Numbered from the stretch's first letter, positions 34,976 to 43,946 are shown. The stretch is DNA of 64,000 nt from CAIWHR01 sp963843595 (GCA_963843595.1 CAWJLG010000001.1:1-64000); one strand, 5' to 3'. The notes: generated from the sequence alone by a model not told the origin. Translations and numbers: made by a program.

Positions 34976-36255
34976 GCGCGATATCGCTCGAGCGTCGCCG
35001 CATCTGTCAGTGGCTGCTGGTGCCTGCGTCCGGGCTTCTGCTGCCCGAGGCCTGGGCGAGCGTGGGTCGCGTCGCGTCGGCCCGGCTTTGGCCCGCGCAG
35101 GAATACACCCGCCTCATCCTCGAGGCGAATGCTCCCCTCCCGCACCAGCTCATCGTCTTGCGCGATCCGCCGCGGATCGTCCTCGATATCGAGGGTGTGG
35201 TGTGGACGCCCGAGCTCGAACAGTTGCCGGCACGCGTGCAGAACAGCGATCCGTACATCGCCGGGATTCGCTTCGGCAGGAAGACCCCGGACACGATTCG
35301 CATCGTGCTCGATCTCAAGGTTGAAACGAAGCCGCAGCTCTTTGCGTTGAAGCCGGTCGCGGAGTTCGGCCACCGCGTCGTGCTCGATCTCTATCCGGTG
35401 ACCCCGGTCGATCCGCTGATGGCGCTCCTCGACAGCCTCCCCGAAAGCACGGCCGGCGACAACGTGACCGCTCCCGCTTCATCGCCGCCTGCGCAGGATC
35501 GGCCACCGTCGTCGCGACCGGACGCGATTGCGCCGGCTCGCCGCCGCATCACCGTTGCGCTCGATCCGGGGCACGGCGGCGAGGATCCGGGCGCGATCGG
35601 CCGCCGCGGCACGTACGAAAAGCATGTCGCGCTCGCGATCGCGAAAAAGCTGCGCGCGATGATCGACGCCGAACCCGGCATGCGCGCGATGCTGACGCGC
35701 GACGACGACTACTACGTGCCCCTCGCCCAGCGGGTGCAGAAGGCGCGTCGAGTCCAGGCCGACCTGTTCGTGTCCATCCACGCCGACGCGTTTCGCGAGA
35801 CCTCCGCCCGCGGCTCGTCGGTCTTCGCGCTGTCGGAGAATGGCGCCACGAGCGCCGCGGCAAAGTGGCTCGCGCAGAAGGAGAACGCGGCGGATCTCAT
35901 CGGTGGCGTCAATCTCGACGCCCGGGATCCGGTGCTCGCGCGGACGCTTCTCGACCTGTCGCAGGCGGCGCAGATCAACGACAGCCTGAAAGTGGGACGA
36001 CAGGTGCTCGACGGCATCGGCACGGTGAATCCGCTGCACAAGAACGCCGTCGAGCAGGCGGGCTTTGCGGTGCTGAAAGCCCCCGATATTCCGTCGATCC
36101 TGGTCGAGACCGCGTTCATCTCGAATCCGGACGAGGAACTGAAGCTGCGCAGCGACCGCCACCAGACCCGGTTTGCCGAGTCGATGCGTGACGGGATCAG
36201 GCGCTACTTCGCGAACAATCCGCCGCTCGCGCGCACCGGCACCGGGACCGGGTGA
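34924..36255 (+). CDS. amiC: N-acetylmuramoyl-L-alanine amidase, AmiC type with AMIN domain
   Basis: A periplasmic zinc amidase that splits septal peptidoglycan during daughter-cell separation. The 443-residue precursor has an N-terminal basic region and hydrophobic segment with two Arg-Arg pairs (possible Tat-type signal), an AMIN domain (about 48-150, ARLWPAQEYTRLILEA), a Pro/Ala linker and an Amidase_3 domain. Zinc ligands are seen in LDPGHGGEDPGAIG (His about 218), TYEKHVA (Glu about 233), SIHADAF (His about 286) and catalytic LVETAFISNP (Glu about 400). Its start overlaps tsaE, the common tsaE-ami arrangement. Confidence 0.94.
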   Translation: MPGCDDRRKRARASRGVGAISLERRRICQWLLVPASGLLLPEAWASVGRVASARLWPAQEYTRLILEANAPLPHQLIVLRDPPRIVLDIEGVVWTPELEQLPARVQNSDPYIAGIRFGRKTPDTIRIVLDLKVETKPQLFALKPVAEFGHRVVLDLYPVTPVDPLMALLDSLPESTAGDNVTAPASSPPAQDRPPSSRPDAIAPARRRITVALDPGHGGEDPGAIGRRGTYEKHVALAIAKKLRAMIDAEPGMRAMLTRDDDYYVPLAQRVQKARRVQADLFVSIHADAFRETSARGSSVFALSENGATSAAAKWLAQKENAADLIGGVNLDARDPVLARTLLDLSQAAQINDSLKVGRQVLDGIGTVNPLHKNAVEQAGFAVLKAPDIPSILVETAFISNPDEELKLRSDRHQTRFAESMRDGIRRYFANNPPLARTGTGTG

Positions 36256-36296
36256 GGCGTTTCCGGGGCGTCGCTTCGCTCGGGTAGAATCGCGCG

Positions 36297-36824
36297 GTGC
36301 TCCGCTTCTTCATCCTCTTTGTCGCCATCCAGGCGGCGTTGTTCGGCGCCGAGCTGACGCCGTGGGGCCAGGCGTACTTCGTCGTTCCGTGGACGAACGC
36401 GCTTGCCGCGATCGCGACGTCGCTGGTGACGCTGTTCGACCCCGGCGTCGTTGCCGCAGGCAAGGTCATCCAGAGCACGGCCAGCGGATTCGCGGTGTCC
36501 ATCGAGGCCGGCTGCAACGGGGTGGAGGCGACGATTGTGCTGGTGGCGGCGATGCTTGCGTTCCCGGCGCCGTGGAGGAGCAAGCTCGCCGGTCTTGCCG
36601 TCGGCATCGCCGCGGTGCAGGGACTCAACGTGATCCGCGTCATCAGCCTGTTCTACCTCGGGCAGTGGAACGCGCAGGTGTTCGAGTGGGCGCACCTGTA
36701 TGTCTGGCAGGCACTGATCATGCTGGACGTGCTGATCGTGTGGCTGGTCTGGGTGAGGATGCTTCCCGGAACCGTGGACCGTGGCGGACCGGCGCCGCCA
36801 GCCGGCGCTCCCGTTTCGGCCTAG
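36297..36824 (+). CDS. xrtH: Exosortase H (XrtH)
   Basis: A short polytopic membrane transpeptidase of the exosortase family, which processes proteins bearing a C-terminal PEP-CTERM-like sorting signal; XrtH is paired with IPTL-type signals. The 175-residue protein shows the catalytic Cys in SIEAGCNGVEA (about residue 72), the conserved Arg in NVIRVISLFYLG (about 114) and His in FEWAHLYVWQ (about 133). Starts at GTG. It lies 41 bases after amiC and is followed by its usual partner. No substrate with an obvious sorting tail is in this window. Confidence 0.88.
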   Translation: MLRFFILFVAIQAALFGAELTPWGQAYFVVPWTNALAAIATSLVTLFDPGVVAAGKVIQSTASGFAVSIEAGCNGVEATIVLVAAMLAFPAPWRSKLAGLAVGIAAVQGLNVIRVISLFYLGQWNAQVFEWAHLYVWQALIMLDVLIVWLVWVRMLPGTVDRGGPAPPAGAPVSA

Positions 36825-36832
36825 CCGCGCCG

Positions 36833-37414
36833 ATGCCGGCGGCCCCGGGCGTCGTTCCGCGGTTCGTGATCAAGGTGCTCGCATGGCTGCCGGCCGCCTT
36901 TGCGCTCTGGTACTTCACCGCCCCGGTTCTGCTGTGGCCCGTGCAACTCGTCCTCGAGGCCGTGTGCCGTCTCGGTTTCGCGGACCTCGTGCGCGGCGTC
37001 GAGCAATCCGGCGCCGCGTTCACGTTCGCGACGTCGCTTCGTCCGGGTGAAGCGGCAGGTGCCGGGTGGGTCACCGTCGGCGTCGACGGGTTGCTCTATT
37101 CCTACGGCCTGCCGCTCTTCGCGGCGCTCGTGCTTGCCGCGAGCGAGCCCGGCTGGCCGCGCAAGCTCGCGCTCGGCTACGGCGTGCTGGTACCCGCGAT
37201 CACGTGGGGAATTCTGGCCAGTTTTCTGAAGACCGTGGCCATCGCGTCCGGTCCTCTGGTGGCGTCGCAGACCGGGTTCTCCGCGGCGCAACGGGAAGTC
37301 ATTGCCTTCGCCTATCAGTTCGGGACGCTGATTCTCCCCACGGTCGTGCCGGCCGTGGCATGGGTCCTGATGCATCGACGCCTGCTGGAACGACTCCGGG
37401 AGCGGAGCGCTTGA
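36833..37414 (+). CDS. Exosortase H-associated membrane protein
   Basis: A 193-residue membrane protein with about four hydrophobic segments (about 15-35, 80-100, 110-130, 155-175) and FVIKVLAWLPAAFALWYFTAP at its N-terminus. Proteins of this shape are found directly after XrtH and probably act with it in the inner membrane; the exact role is unknown. It starts 8 bases after xrtH. Confidence 0.8.
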   Translation: MPAAPGVVPRFVIKVLAWLPAAFALWYFTAPVLLWPVQLVLEAVCRLGFADLVRGVEQSGAAFTFATSLRPGEAAGAGWVTVGVDGLLYSYGLPLFAALVLAASEPGWPRKLALGYGVLVPAITWGILASFLKTVAIASGPLVASQTGFSAAQREVIAFAYQFGTLILPTVVPAVAWVLMHRRLLERLRERSA

Positions 37415-37531
37415 CGTCGGCGGCCGATGGTCTGCGCAACAAGGCGTGCTGCGATCCATCCGGTGGCGACGCGCGAGCCGCGCCTCGGTTCGCGCAGGGT
37501 GAACGGCGCTCGCACAAGGCGTTGCGCCGTG

Positions 37532-37933
37532 CTAGATCCCGGCGCTGACGGTATGTCCTGCCGACTCGAGCGCGGCGATCGCGCCGACGCGCTGCGCGGA
37601 GGGGATCAGCACGTAGTCGGTGTCGTACGTCCCTACCGCAAACACCGACACGTGCGCACGGGCGAGCGGCCCGATGACGCTGGCAAGAATGCCTGTCTGG
37701 TCGAGCGGCAGCGGGCCCTCGAAGCGCAGCGCGCACCAGCCGCGACTGGCGGCGACGTGCGGCGGCACGACGTCCTCGGGACATACGACCGAGATTTCGT
37801 TCGGCGTTTTCGTCACCGACCAGTACGGTGCATCCAGCGCCCATGTCGGCAGTCCCGACTCCGGGGCGAGGCGGCATATGGCCAGCGGGTCCGACATCAG
37901 GACAAGCCGGAGGCGGCCGGCAAAGCCGATCAC
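37532..37933 (-). CDS. ACT-domain protein
   Basis: A 133-residue protein of the tandem-ACT type that binds small ligands, usually amino acids. Recognisable are LAICRLAPESGLPTWA (about 18-33), WSVTKTPNEISVVCPEDVVPP (about 38-58), and the second ACT fold FEGPLPLDQTGILASVIGPLARAHVSVFAVGTYDTDYVLIP-region (about 71-112). It starts at GTG overlapping the stop of the acyl-CoA synthetase (GTGA), so the two are coupled. An ATG at 37897 is an alternative but would cut the first strand. Confidence 0.85.
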   Translation of the reverse strand: MIGFAGRLRLVLMSDPLAICRLAPESGLPTWALDAPYWSVTKTPNEISVVCPEDVVPPHVAASRGWCALRFEGPLPLDQTGILASVIGPLARAHVSVFAVGTYDTDYVLIPSAQRVGAIAALESAGHTVSAGI

Positions 37934-39591
37934 GCGCAGGGCTCCGCGCCGGTCTTGCGCAGCCGCTCCCGTTCGCGGAGCACGCGGCGCTGCACCTTGC
38001 CGGTCGTCGTCATCGGAAGCGCGTCGATGAACTCGATTTCCTTCGGATATTCGTACGGCGCGAGAAAGCGGCGGACATGTTGCTGGATGTCATCTTCGAG
38101 CGCCGGCGACGGCTCATGGCCGGCGGCAAGAACGATGAACGCCTTGACGACATTGCCGCGCGTTTCGTCGGGCGACGGCACGACCGCGGCGTTGGCGACC
38201 GCCGGATGGCGGACCAGACAATTCTCGATTTCCGAGGGACCGATGCGGTACCCGGCCGCCTTGAACATGTCGTCCGCACGGCCCTGATACCACAGGTATC
38301 CGCCGGCATCGCGTCTGGCGAGGTCTCCGGTGCGGCACCAGTCGCCGGTGAATTTCTTCGCGGTGCCCTCGGCGTTGCCGTAGTATCCGATGAAGAACAC
38401 CGGGTCCGGTGTGCCGTCTGGCGCGGTGCGGTGTACGGCGATTTCTCCGATCTCGTCGACCGCGACTTCGCGACCATGCTCGTCGATCACGGCTATCCGG
38501 TGGCCGGGATACGGCCTCCCCATCGATCCGGGCAGCGCGGGCCACAGCGCATGCGAATTGCCGACGATGTAGTTCATTTCCGTCTGCCCGAACATCTCGT
38601 TGATCGTCACGCCGAGCGCATCGCGGGCCCAGTCGAACACGGTCGTGCCGACCGCTTCGCCGGCACTCATGATCGAGCGCAGATCGATGGCGAACCGCTC
38701 CTTCGGGTGCGGATGCGCCTTCATCATCAGCTTGAGCGCCGTCGGAAACAGGAAGGCGTTGCGCACGCCGTACTTCTCGATCAGCGCGAATGCGCGTTCC
38801 GGGTCGAACCGCCCCCGAAAGCCGAGTATCGGTTGTCCGAAGTAGAGCGCAGGCAGCAGCGCATCCATGAGACCGCCGGTCCACGCCCAGTCGGCCGGCG
38901 ACCACATGAGGTCGCCTTCGAGCGGATAGCCGCCGTGCGAATGGACGAACCCCGGCAGATTGCCGACAAGACACTGCTGCGGCATCAGCGCGCCTTTGGG
39001 CGGACCGGTGGTGCCGCTCGTGTAGATCAGGATCGCCGGGTCGACGGCCGCCGTTGCAACGCCGGCGAATCGCGGCGCGCCCGCCGCGACCAGCGATTCG
39101 TAAGGCGTGATCCAGGTTTCCGTGGCACCGGCGACGCCGATCACCTGAAGGAGCGCGGGACAGCGCTCGCGCACCGGTGCGAGATTGGCCAGCGACTGCG
39201 GATCGACGAACGCGACCTTGGCGCCCGAGTGCTGCAGCCGGTACTCGAGGGCATCGGGGCCGAACAGGAACGACAATGGCACCGCGATGGCGCCGAGCTG
39301 ATTGACCGCGATGTGCGCGACGAGGGTTTCCGGACGCTGTGGCAGCACCAGCGCCACCATGTCGCCGCGCCCGACACCCAGCGCGGCAAGCGCATTCGAC
39401 AGCCGGTTCGCCTGCCGCTGTATGTCCCAGAACGTGAGCGCGGCGGTTGCGCCCGATTCGTCTTCCCAGTACAGCGCGAAGCGCGCGCGGTCGTTCGCCC
39501 ATCGCCTGCAGCAGGCATGGGCGATGTTGAAGTCGCGCGGTACCGCCCATCGGTGCGCCGCGTGGATCTCCGCGTAGCGATCGGGCTTCAT
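37930..39591 (-). CDS. AMP-dependent acyl-CoA synthetase
   Basis: An adenylate-forming ligase of 553 residues that activates an acid to its CoA thioester. Motifs: IYTSGTTGPPKGAL (P-loop, about 176-189), FGQTEMNYIVG (about 322), GDWCRTGDLARRDAGGYLWYQGRADDMFK (about 413-441) and the catalytic Lys in TTTGKVQRR (about 533). The block around DLMWSPADWAWTGGLMD resembles medium-chain (MACS-like) enzymes. Substrate not certain. Start at MKPDRYAEIH; an upstream start would add an Arg-rich extension overlapping the previous gene. Confidence 0.92.
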   Translation of the reverse strand: MKPDRYAEIHAAHRWAVPRDFNIAHACCRRWANDRARFALYWEDESGATAALTFWDIQRQANRLSNALAALGVGRGDMVALVLPQRPETLVAHIAVNQLGAIAVPLSFLFGPDALEYRLQHSGAKVAFVDPQSLANLAPVRERCPALLQVIGVAGATETWITPYESLVAAGAPRFAGVATAAVDPAILIYTSGTTGPPKGALMPQQCLVGNLPGFVHSHGGYPLEGDLMWSPADWAWTGGLMDALLPALYFGQPILGFRGRFDPERAFALIEKYGVRNAFLFPTALKLMMKAHPHPKERFAIDLRSIMSAGEAVGTTVFDWARDALGVTINEMFGQTEMNYIVGNSHALWPALPGSMGRPYPGHRIAVIDEHGREVAVDEIGEIAVHRTAPDGTPDPVFFIGYYGNAEGTAKKFTGDWCRTGDLARRDAGGYLWYQGRADDMFKAAGYRIGPSEIENCLVRHPAVANAAVVPSPDETRGNVVKAFIVLAAGHEPSPALEDDIQQHVRRFLAPYEYPKEIEFIDALPMTTTGKVQRRVLRERERLRKTGAEPCA

Positions 39592-39607
39592 TCGCGCTGA
39601 CGGCGTG

Positions 39608-41305
39608 TCAGCGGCGCGGCGCACCGGCCGCGGAGCGGCCGCCGAGTTCAAGCGGCTCCACCGCGGTCCAAACCCATTCGGATTGCTGCTCGAGCAGTCG
39701 GCCGAAGCGGATCGGTGGCGTGGACTTCGAAGTCAGGACCTTGTAGCGACGTGTCGGCTGGTACTCGACCGCCGGCACGATGAGTGACTGCACCGCGGCC
39801 TCGCCGTCCGCCTTGCGCAGCTCGAGGCAGAGCCCGTGGAAGGGCCGGCTGCTGCCGGTCGCCGCCTCGCCGTCCACGGAATAGTCAGCGTCCTCCGGCT
39901 TGCGCTGCTCCACCAGTTCGACGCCGACCAGCGAATTGGCGATCACCTGCAGGCCGATTTCCGCCCGTTCGGTCGTCAGGCGCTTCATCCGCCGCACGAC
40001 GCCGAGCGTCCACTCGTTCTGGCCGTGCGCACGGACCGCAGCGAGCGTCCCCAGCGTGACGGCGCTGACCACGCTCATCGGCGCGATGAGTCGGAATCCG
40101 GTCTGACTCACGTCCTTGACTTCCCACGGGCCCCCGGGCGCGGCGAACGCCGCGAGACGGTGACGGACGAGTTCCGAGCGACGGTCGCCTTCGTTCCGTG
40201 AGCGGCCGAAGACGGCAAGCTCCATCGTTCCGTCGAAACTCGTCCCGACGTCCAATTGAGGGGTCGGGTCACGCGCCTCTTCCAGCAGGTACCCGGCGAT
40301 TTTCGCGAAGCCGACGATCGCGTCCACGGTGCCGACCGCCGCCGTTCGCTCACCCCGACGTGCGAACGGCTTGAACTCGGGATCCACCTGGTTCGCCAGC
40401 CGGGCCACGAGTGCAAGCTGCTCGTTGAGCTGCGAGGTCCTCCCCGACAGCGGCTCGGCTCTCGCCTGCTGCTCGAGCACGAGATAGTCCTGCATCAGCA
40501 GCGAGTGCAGCGGTCGCGTGTCGAGGAACAGCACCCGGCCCTCGAGCGGCCCGGGCGTCCGGCGGCGCAGCCCGGTGCGGGTGCCGAGGTCGACGTAAAA
40601 GGGCGTCACCGACGACGGCTCCAGCGTGAGCCGCAGCGGCGCACACCATTCGTCGAGCTGCCCCGCGATCAATTCGATGTGGCGCGGCGTCAGGTTCCCG
40701 GTGTTCATGAGCTGGAGCACGAGCACGACGAGATATTCGTGCTCGATCGTCGTGACCTGGCCGCCCGCGTCGAGGGCGAGCTGGTGGCGCTCGATCTGGC
40801 GCGAGCAGGCGAGCGTGAACAGCGCATGCAGCTCCGTCCATTTGGCCGGAATCCACTGTTCGTGCCGGTAGAGCCGGATCTTCGCGTCGTGCCCGAGCAG
40901 GATGACCTGTCGCGCGACCAGCTCCGGAAGGAGCGCCTGCCACTTGTTGCTCTGGGCGTGATCCGATACCTCGCGGCCGAACGCCTGGTAGCAGAGCAGG
41001 AACCCCTGCGCCAGGTCGAACATCGCCTGCCAGAGCTGGTTCTCGATCTTGCTGGAGCGGCTTGCATGCTCGATGTATTGCGTCGTCAGCATCCTGCGCA
41101 TGCTCTTCGCCCGCGCGTCGATGCGGAAGACCGCCTCGAGCTGCGCCGGGCTCCGGCGCGTCGCCCACTCCGTCAGCCGCGCGAGTTCGCCCAGCAGTTC
41201 GCCCTGCGCGGCGAGCGGGTCGTTGCCGGGGAACGAGGCAAACCAGCGCTCCGCCGACTTCGCGTCGGCCAGCGGTTCCTTGGAGTTCTTTCCGAGTCCG
41301 AACAT
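39608..41305 (-). CDS. Large conserved protein with PilZ-like C-terminal domain
   Basis: A 565-residue cytoplasmic protein without signal or membrane helices. The N-terminal two thirds are helical, with no recognised domain. The later RRSELVRHRL followed by DVSQTGFRLIAP (about residue 398) fits the PilZ pattern of an Arg-rich stretch and (D/N)xSxxG, the cyclic-di-GMP-binding signature. It may therefore be a c-di-GMP effector; ligand binding is unproven. It lies 16 bases upstream of the acyl-CoA synthetase on the same strand. Confidence 0.7.
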   Translation of the reverse strand: MFGLGKNSKEPLADAKSAERWFASFPGNDPLAAQGELLGELARLTEWATRRSPAQLEAVFRIDARAKSMRRMLTTQYIEHASRSSKIENQLWQAMFDLAQGFLLCYQAFGREVSDHAQSNKWQALLPELVARQVILLGHDAKIRLYRHEQWIPAKWTELHALFTLACSRQIERHQLALDAGGQVTTIEHEYLVVLVLQLMNTGNLTPRHIELIAGQLDEWCAPLRLTLEPSSVTPFYVDLGTRTGLRRRTPGPLEGRVLFLDTRPLHSLLMQDYLVLEQQARAEPLSGRTSQLNEQLALVARLANQVDPEFKPFARRGERTAAVGTVDAIVGFAKIAGYLLEEARDPTPQLDVGTSFDGTMELAVFGRSRNEGDRRSELVRHRLAAFAAPGGPWEVKDVSQTGFRLIAPMSVVSAVTLGTLAAVRAHGQNEWTLGVVRRMKRLTTERAEIGLQVIANSLVGVELVEQRKPEDADYSVDGEAATGSSRPFHGLCLELRKADGEAAVQSLIVPAVEYQPTRRYKVLTSKSTPPIRFGRLLEQQSEWVWTAVEPLELGGRSAAGAPRR

Positions 41306-41622
41306 TGCGCCTGTGACAGACAGTGACAGAAGGAGCGGCCCGCGTGGATGGACAAAACGGCAGGTGGGCCCCCGGGCTGCCGACGAGCGAAATGTATGCC
41401 GTGGTCATGATCGCGCAAAGGCCGGGGCCCGGCAAGCATCGGGTCCAGGGACTGGCACGCATCGTGCATGTTACGTGGCGTGATCCACAGCATGCGTCTT
41501 CCGACCACGAACGCGGCGCGCGCTCCGGGAATCCGGCGCCAGCGCCCACGCAGTGGCGGACTATACTTGTGCAGCACATTTTGCACAGCAGAACTGACGA
41601 ATTTCGCTAAGGAATGACGAGC
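41306..41622. other. Divergent intergenic region between the PilZ-like and MerR-type genes
   Basis: The right end of this 317-base region carries the MerR-gene promoter and operator (41562-41587) and its SD. No promoter is clear for the leftward gene. I see no gene, RNA or terminator in the rest. Confidence 0.55.
41562..41587 (+). promoter_or_regulatory. -10 element and inverted-repeat operator of the MerR/B12-type gene
   Basis: TATACT (41562-41567) is followed at once by the inverted repeat TGTGCA-N8-TGCACA (41568-41587), covering the expected transcription start. A regulator bound here would block transcription, so autoregulation by the adjacent MerR-type protein is likely. Confidence 0.55.
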
Positions 41623-42645
41623 ATGGGAATCCTGATCAAGGCGCCGACGCGCCGGCACGAATCTCCGGTCTCGCTTGCGGCCAATCCCGAGACTTCCGCG
41701 GAAACCCGCGGGGCGATGCACATCCGCGAAGTGGTGCGGCTTACCGGTCTGCGCCGCGAACAACTCTACATGTGGCAGCGCCGCTACGGTTTCCCGGATC
41801 CCATGCGCGATTCCTTCGGTGACCGCGTGTATCCGCCGGATCAGATCGCCCGCCTGAAGCTCATCAAGCAGCTGCTGTCCGAGGGATGGCGCGCGGGTGC
41901 CGTCGTTCCGCTCGCGGGATCGGCTCTGCATTCGATGCTGGGACTGGCGGTCGAGGCTCCGGCGTCGTTGCCTCCCGAAATCGAGGCCGCGGTGAAGTTG
42001 CTCGCGGAGCACCGCATCGGCGAAATGCAGAACCACCTGTCGAAGCTGCTCGTCGGGCAGGGAATGCGCCGGTTCCTCGAGCAGACGCTCATTCCGCTGA
42101 ACGAGGCCGTGCACGAACGCGTCGTCCGCGGCGACATGCAGAACTTCCAGGAATTGCGTTTTGCCGATCTTGCGCAGCGGCTCTTGCGCGACGTCACCCG
42201 CCTGGTGCGGCCGACCCGCGACGCGCGGCAGATCCTGCTGGCGACACCGCCGAACGACCCGAATCAGCTGGGTCTGGCGATCCTGGAATTGCTCCTGTTC
42301 ACCGAAGGCATCAACTGCCTGACGCTGGGTGCCGGGGTTCCGGCCCCCGAGATCGCGGCCGCCGCCGAGGCGTACAAGGCCAACGTCGTGGTGTTGCTGT
42401 TCGATCGCGGCATCTCCGGGAAGATCGCCGGCCAGGAGATCCGTTCCCTGCGCACCGAACTTCTGCCGGACATGCCGCTCGTCGTCAGCGGACGTGCCGT
42501 GAATCTGCTGGCGAAGCCGATTCCGGACGTCAGGACGGCAGCGGATTTCAGTTCGATCATGGCCGCGATGCGCGAATTGGGCGTGCTGCCGGCGACCCCC
42601 GTGCCGTTGCGCGGCCTGTTGCCGGAGGGGCCGGCGCGGGCGTAA
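41623..42645 (+). CDS. MerR-type regulator with degenerate B12-binding domain (LitR/CarH-like)
   Basis: A 340-residue transcription factor. The N-terminal MerR helix-turn-helix is clear (MHIREVVRLTGLRREQLYMWQRRYGFPDP, about 32-60; QRRYGFP is diagnostic of the LitR/CarH group). A helical domain and a Rossmann-like B12-binding fold follow (LLATPPNDPNQLGLAILELLL at about 205, then NVVVLLFDRG). The usual P-G-(D/E)-x-H-x-x-G loop reads PNDPNQLG, so the cobalt-ligating His is missing, and the W-x9-EH element of CarH is not seen. AAGGA sits nine bases before ATG 41623; ATG 41614 abuts it too closely. It could be a ligand-free or differently liganded descendant. Confidence 0.85.
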   Translation: MGILIKAPTRRHESPVSLAANPETSAETRGAMHIREVVRLTGLRREQLYMWQRRYGFPDPMRDSFGDRVYPPDQIARLKLIKQLLSEGWRAGAVVPLAGSALHSMLGLAVEAPASLPPEIEAAVKLLAEHRIGEMQNHLSKLLVGQGMRRFLEQTLIPLNEAVHERVVRGDMQNFQELRFADLAQRLLRDVTRLVRPTRDARQILLATPPNDPNQLGLAILELLLFTEGINCLTLGAGVPAPEIAAAAEAYKANVVVLLFDRGISGKIAGQEIRSLRTELLPDMPLVVSGRAVNLLAKPIPDVRTAADFSSIMAAMRELGVLPATPVPLRGLLPEGPARA

Positions 42646-42655
42646 GCTCGCTCGC

Positions 42656-42838
42656 GTGAACGCGCCCATCTCTGCCCCTGACTCGCATCCGGGTTTCCGC
42701 GCCGACCGCGCGCGCGTCCTGCGCACGGTGCGGCGGACGGTCGGCCTCGTGCTGGCCGTGCTGCTCGCTTACGCGGTGTGGCGCGGCTATCACCATCCGG
42801 ATCTGTTGCTGGACCTCGCCGCCTTCGGCCTCTGCTGA
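42656..42838 (+). CDS. 60-residue membrane protein
   Basis: A small open frame starting at GTG 10 bases after the MerR-type gene. The product has an Arg-rich cytoplasmic part (FRADRARVLRTVRRTVG) and one hydrophobic helix (VGLVLAVLLAYAVW, about 29-42). Codon use is typical of this genome. No SD is obvious and no family is recognised, so it is a moderate-confidence gene, possibly co-transcribed with the regulator. Confidence 0.5.
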   Translation: MNAPISAPDSHPGFRADRARVLRTVRRTVGLVLAVLLAYAVWRGYHHPDLLLDLAAFGLC

Positions 42839-42847
42839 GGCGAGGGC

Positions 42848-43279
42848 TCAGGGTTCGTTGAGGAAGTCCTCGAGTTTGCGCCGCTCGCGCTTGGTTGGCC
42901 TGCCCGTGAATCGGGGCGCGGCAGCGGCGGTCGCGCGCGCGCGCAGCGCCTCTTCCTCGCGTGCCGACCTGCTTTCCGGCCGTTCGACGTAAAGGGTTGC
43001 CGCGTCGCTGGCCGAGCCGCGACGATCCGTCACGTCGGTGACATCGACCGTCCACAGGGTGCGTTCCTTCCGGATGCCGACCCGGTCTCCCGGACGGACC
43101 GGGTGTGCCGGTTTCACCCGTTCGTCGTTCAGTCGCGCCTGCCCGGTATCGATGGCGTGGGCCGCGAGTGCGCGCGTCCTGTAAAAGCGCGCCGCCCAGA
43201 GCCACTTGTCGAAGCGGACGCGTTGCGGGCCGGTCGTGCCGTCACCCACGCCGCCTGCCGCCCGATCAGGGAGTCGCAT
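42848..43279 (-). CDS. hslR: Hsp15-type S4-domain RNA-binding protein HslR
   Basis: A heat-shock protein that rescues stalled 50S subunits carrying nascent-chain tRNA. The 143-residue protein has the S4 motif RFDKWLWAARFYRTRALAAHAIDTGQARLNDERVKPA (about 20-56, given as a region), and a basic C-terminal tail PTKRERRKLEDF typical of HslR. Its 5' end overlaps the PaiB-like gene by 14 bases. Confidence 0.92.
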   Translation of the reverse strand: MRLPDRAAGGVGDGTTGPQRVRFDKWLWAARFYRTRALAAHAIDTGQARLNDERVKPAHPVRPGDRVGIRKERTLWTVDVTDVTDRRGSASDAATLYVERPESRSAREEEALRARATAAAAPRFTGRPTKRERRKLEDFLNEP

Positions 43280-43913
43280 CGTCGGCGGCCGGCGCGTAGG
43301 CACGCATCCAGGCTGCGGTCGCCGTCGCGTCGGCGTGGCCTTCGGCGGTCAGCGCGCTCATCACGCGTCCCCGGTCGGTCGGGGTACGGTTCTGCGACAG
43401 CTTGAACTTGGCGTCGATGCGTTTGATCGCGACGCGGAACCCGACAATCGACCGTACCATCGCGTCGAGCCGTCGAGGATCGAGTTCAAGACGCCATGGC
43501 GCGGCCCGGCCGGATTCGAAACGCTTGATCATCACGTCGAGAATCGATCGCGTCGCAGCGGGATCGCGATCGAGTTCGATGGTTCCGTGCACGTGCGCGA
43601 TCACGTAGTTCCATGTCGGCACCGCAGCGGCGGGAACGGCGTACCAGGATGGGGAGACGTAGGCGTGCGGACCATGAAAAATGGCGATCGAATCCGCGCC
43701 GGCAGCCATTTCCGAATGCGGATTGGCGCGTGCGAAATGACCGAGCAGGGTGCCGTGCGGTTCGCAGTCGGCAACGTGCAGCAGCGGGAGGTGCGTCACC
43801 GCCGGCTCCGGATGGCCGGGGGTCACCAGTGTGGCGAACGGATGGTCGTGCAGAATCCGCGCCACGACAGCGCGGTCGCGGACCGCGAAGTGCTCCGGCA
43901 CGTACAGGCTCAT
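43266..43913 (-). CDS. FMN-binding PaiB-family protein
   Basis: A 215-residue PaiB-type split-barrel flavoprotein, a family often annotated as negative transcriptional regulator. Signatures are MSLYVPEHFAV, THLPLLH, LLGHFARANPH, YVSPSWYA and VPTWNYVIAHVHG, then KLSQNRTPTDRGRVMSAL near the C-terminus. It is upstream of hslR in a short leftward operon. Whether it regulates genes or acts as an enzyme is unknown. Confidence 0.9.
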   Translation of the reverse strand: MSLYVPEHFAVRDRAVVARILHDHPFATLVTPGHPEPAVTHLPLLHVADCEPHGTLLGHFARANPHSEMAAGADSIAIFHGPHAYVSPSWYAVPAAAVPTWNYVIAHVHGTIELDRDPAATRSILDVMIKRFESGRAAPWRLELDPRRLDAMVRSIVGFRVAIKRIDAKFKLSQNRTPTDRGRVMSALTAEGHADATATAAWMRAYAPAADDATP

Positions 43914-43946
43914 TGACGGCTATTGTTGGCCGCGTGCGCGGGTGCG

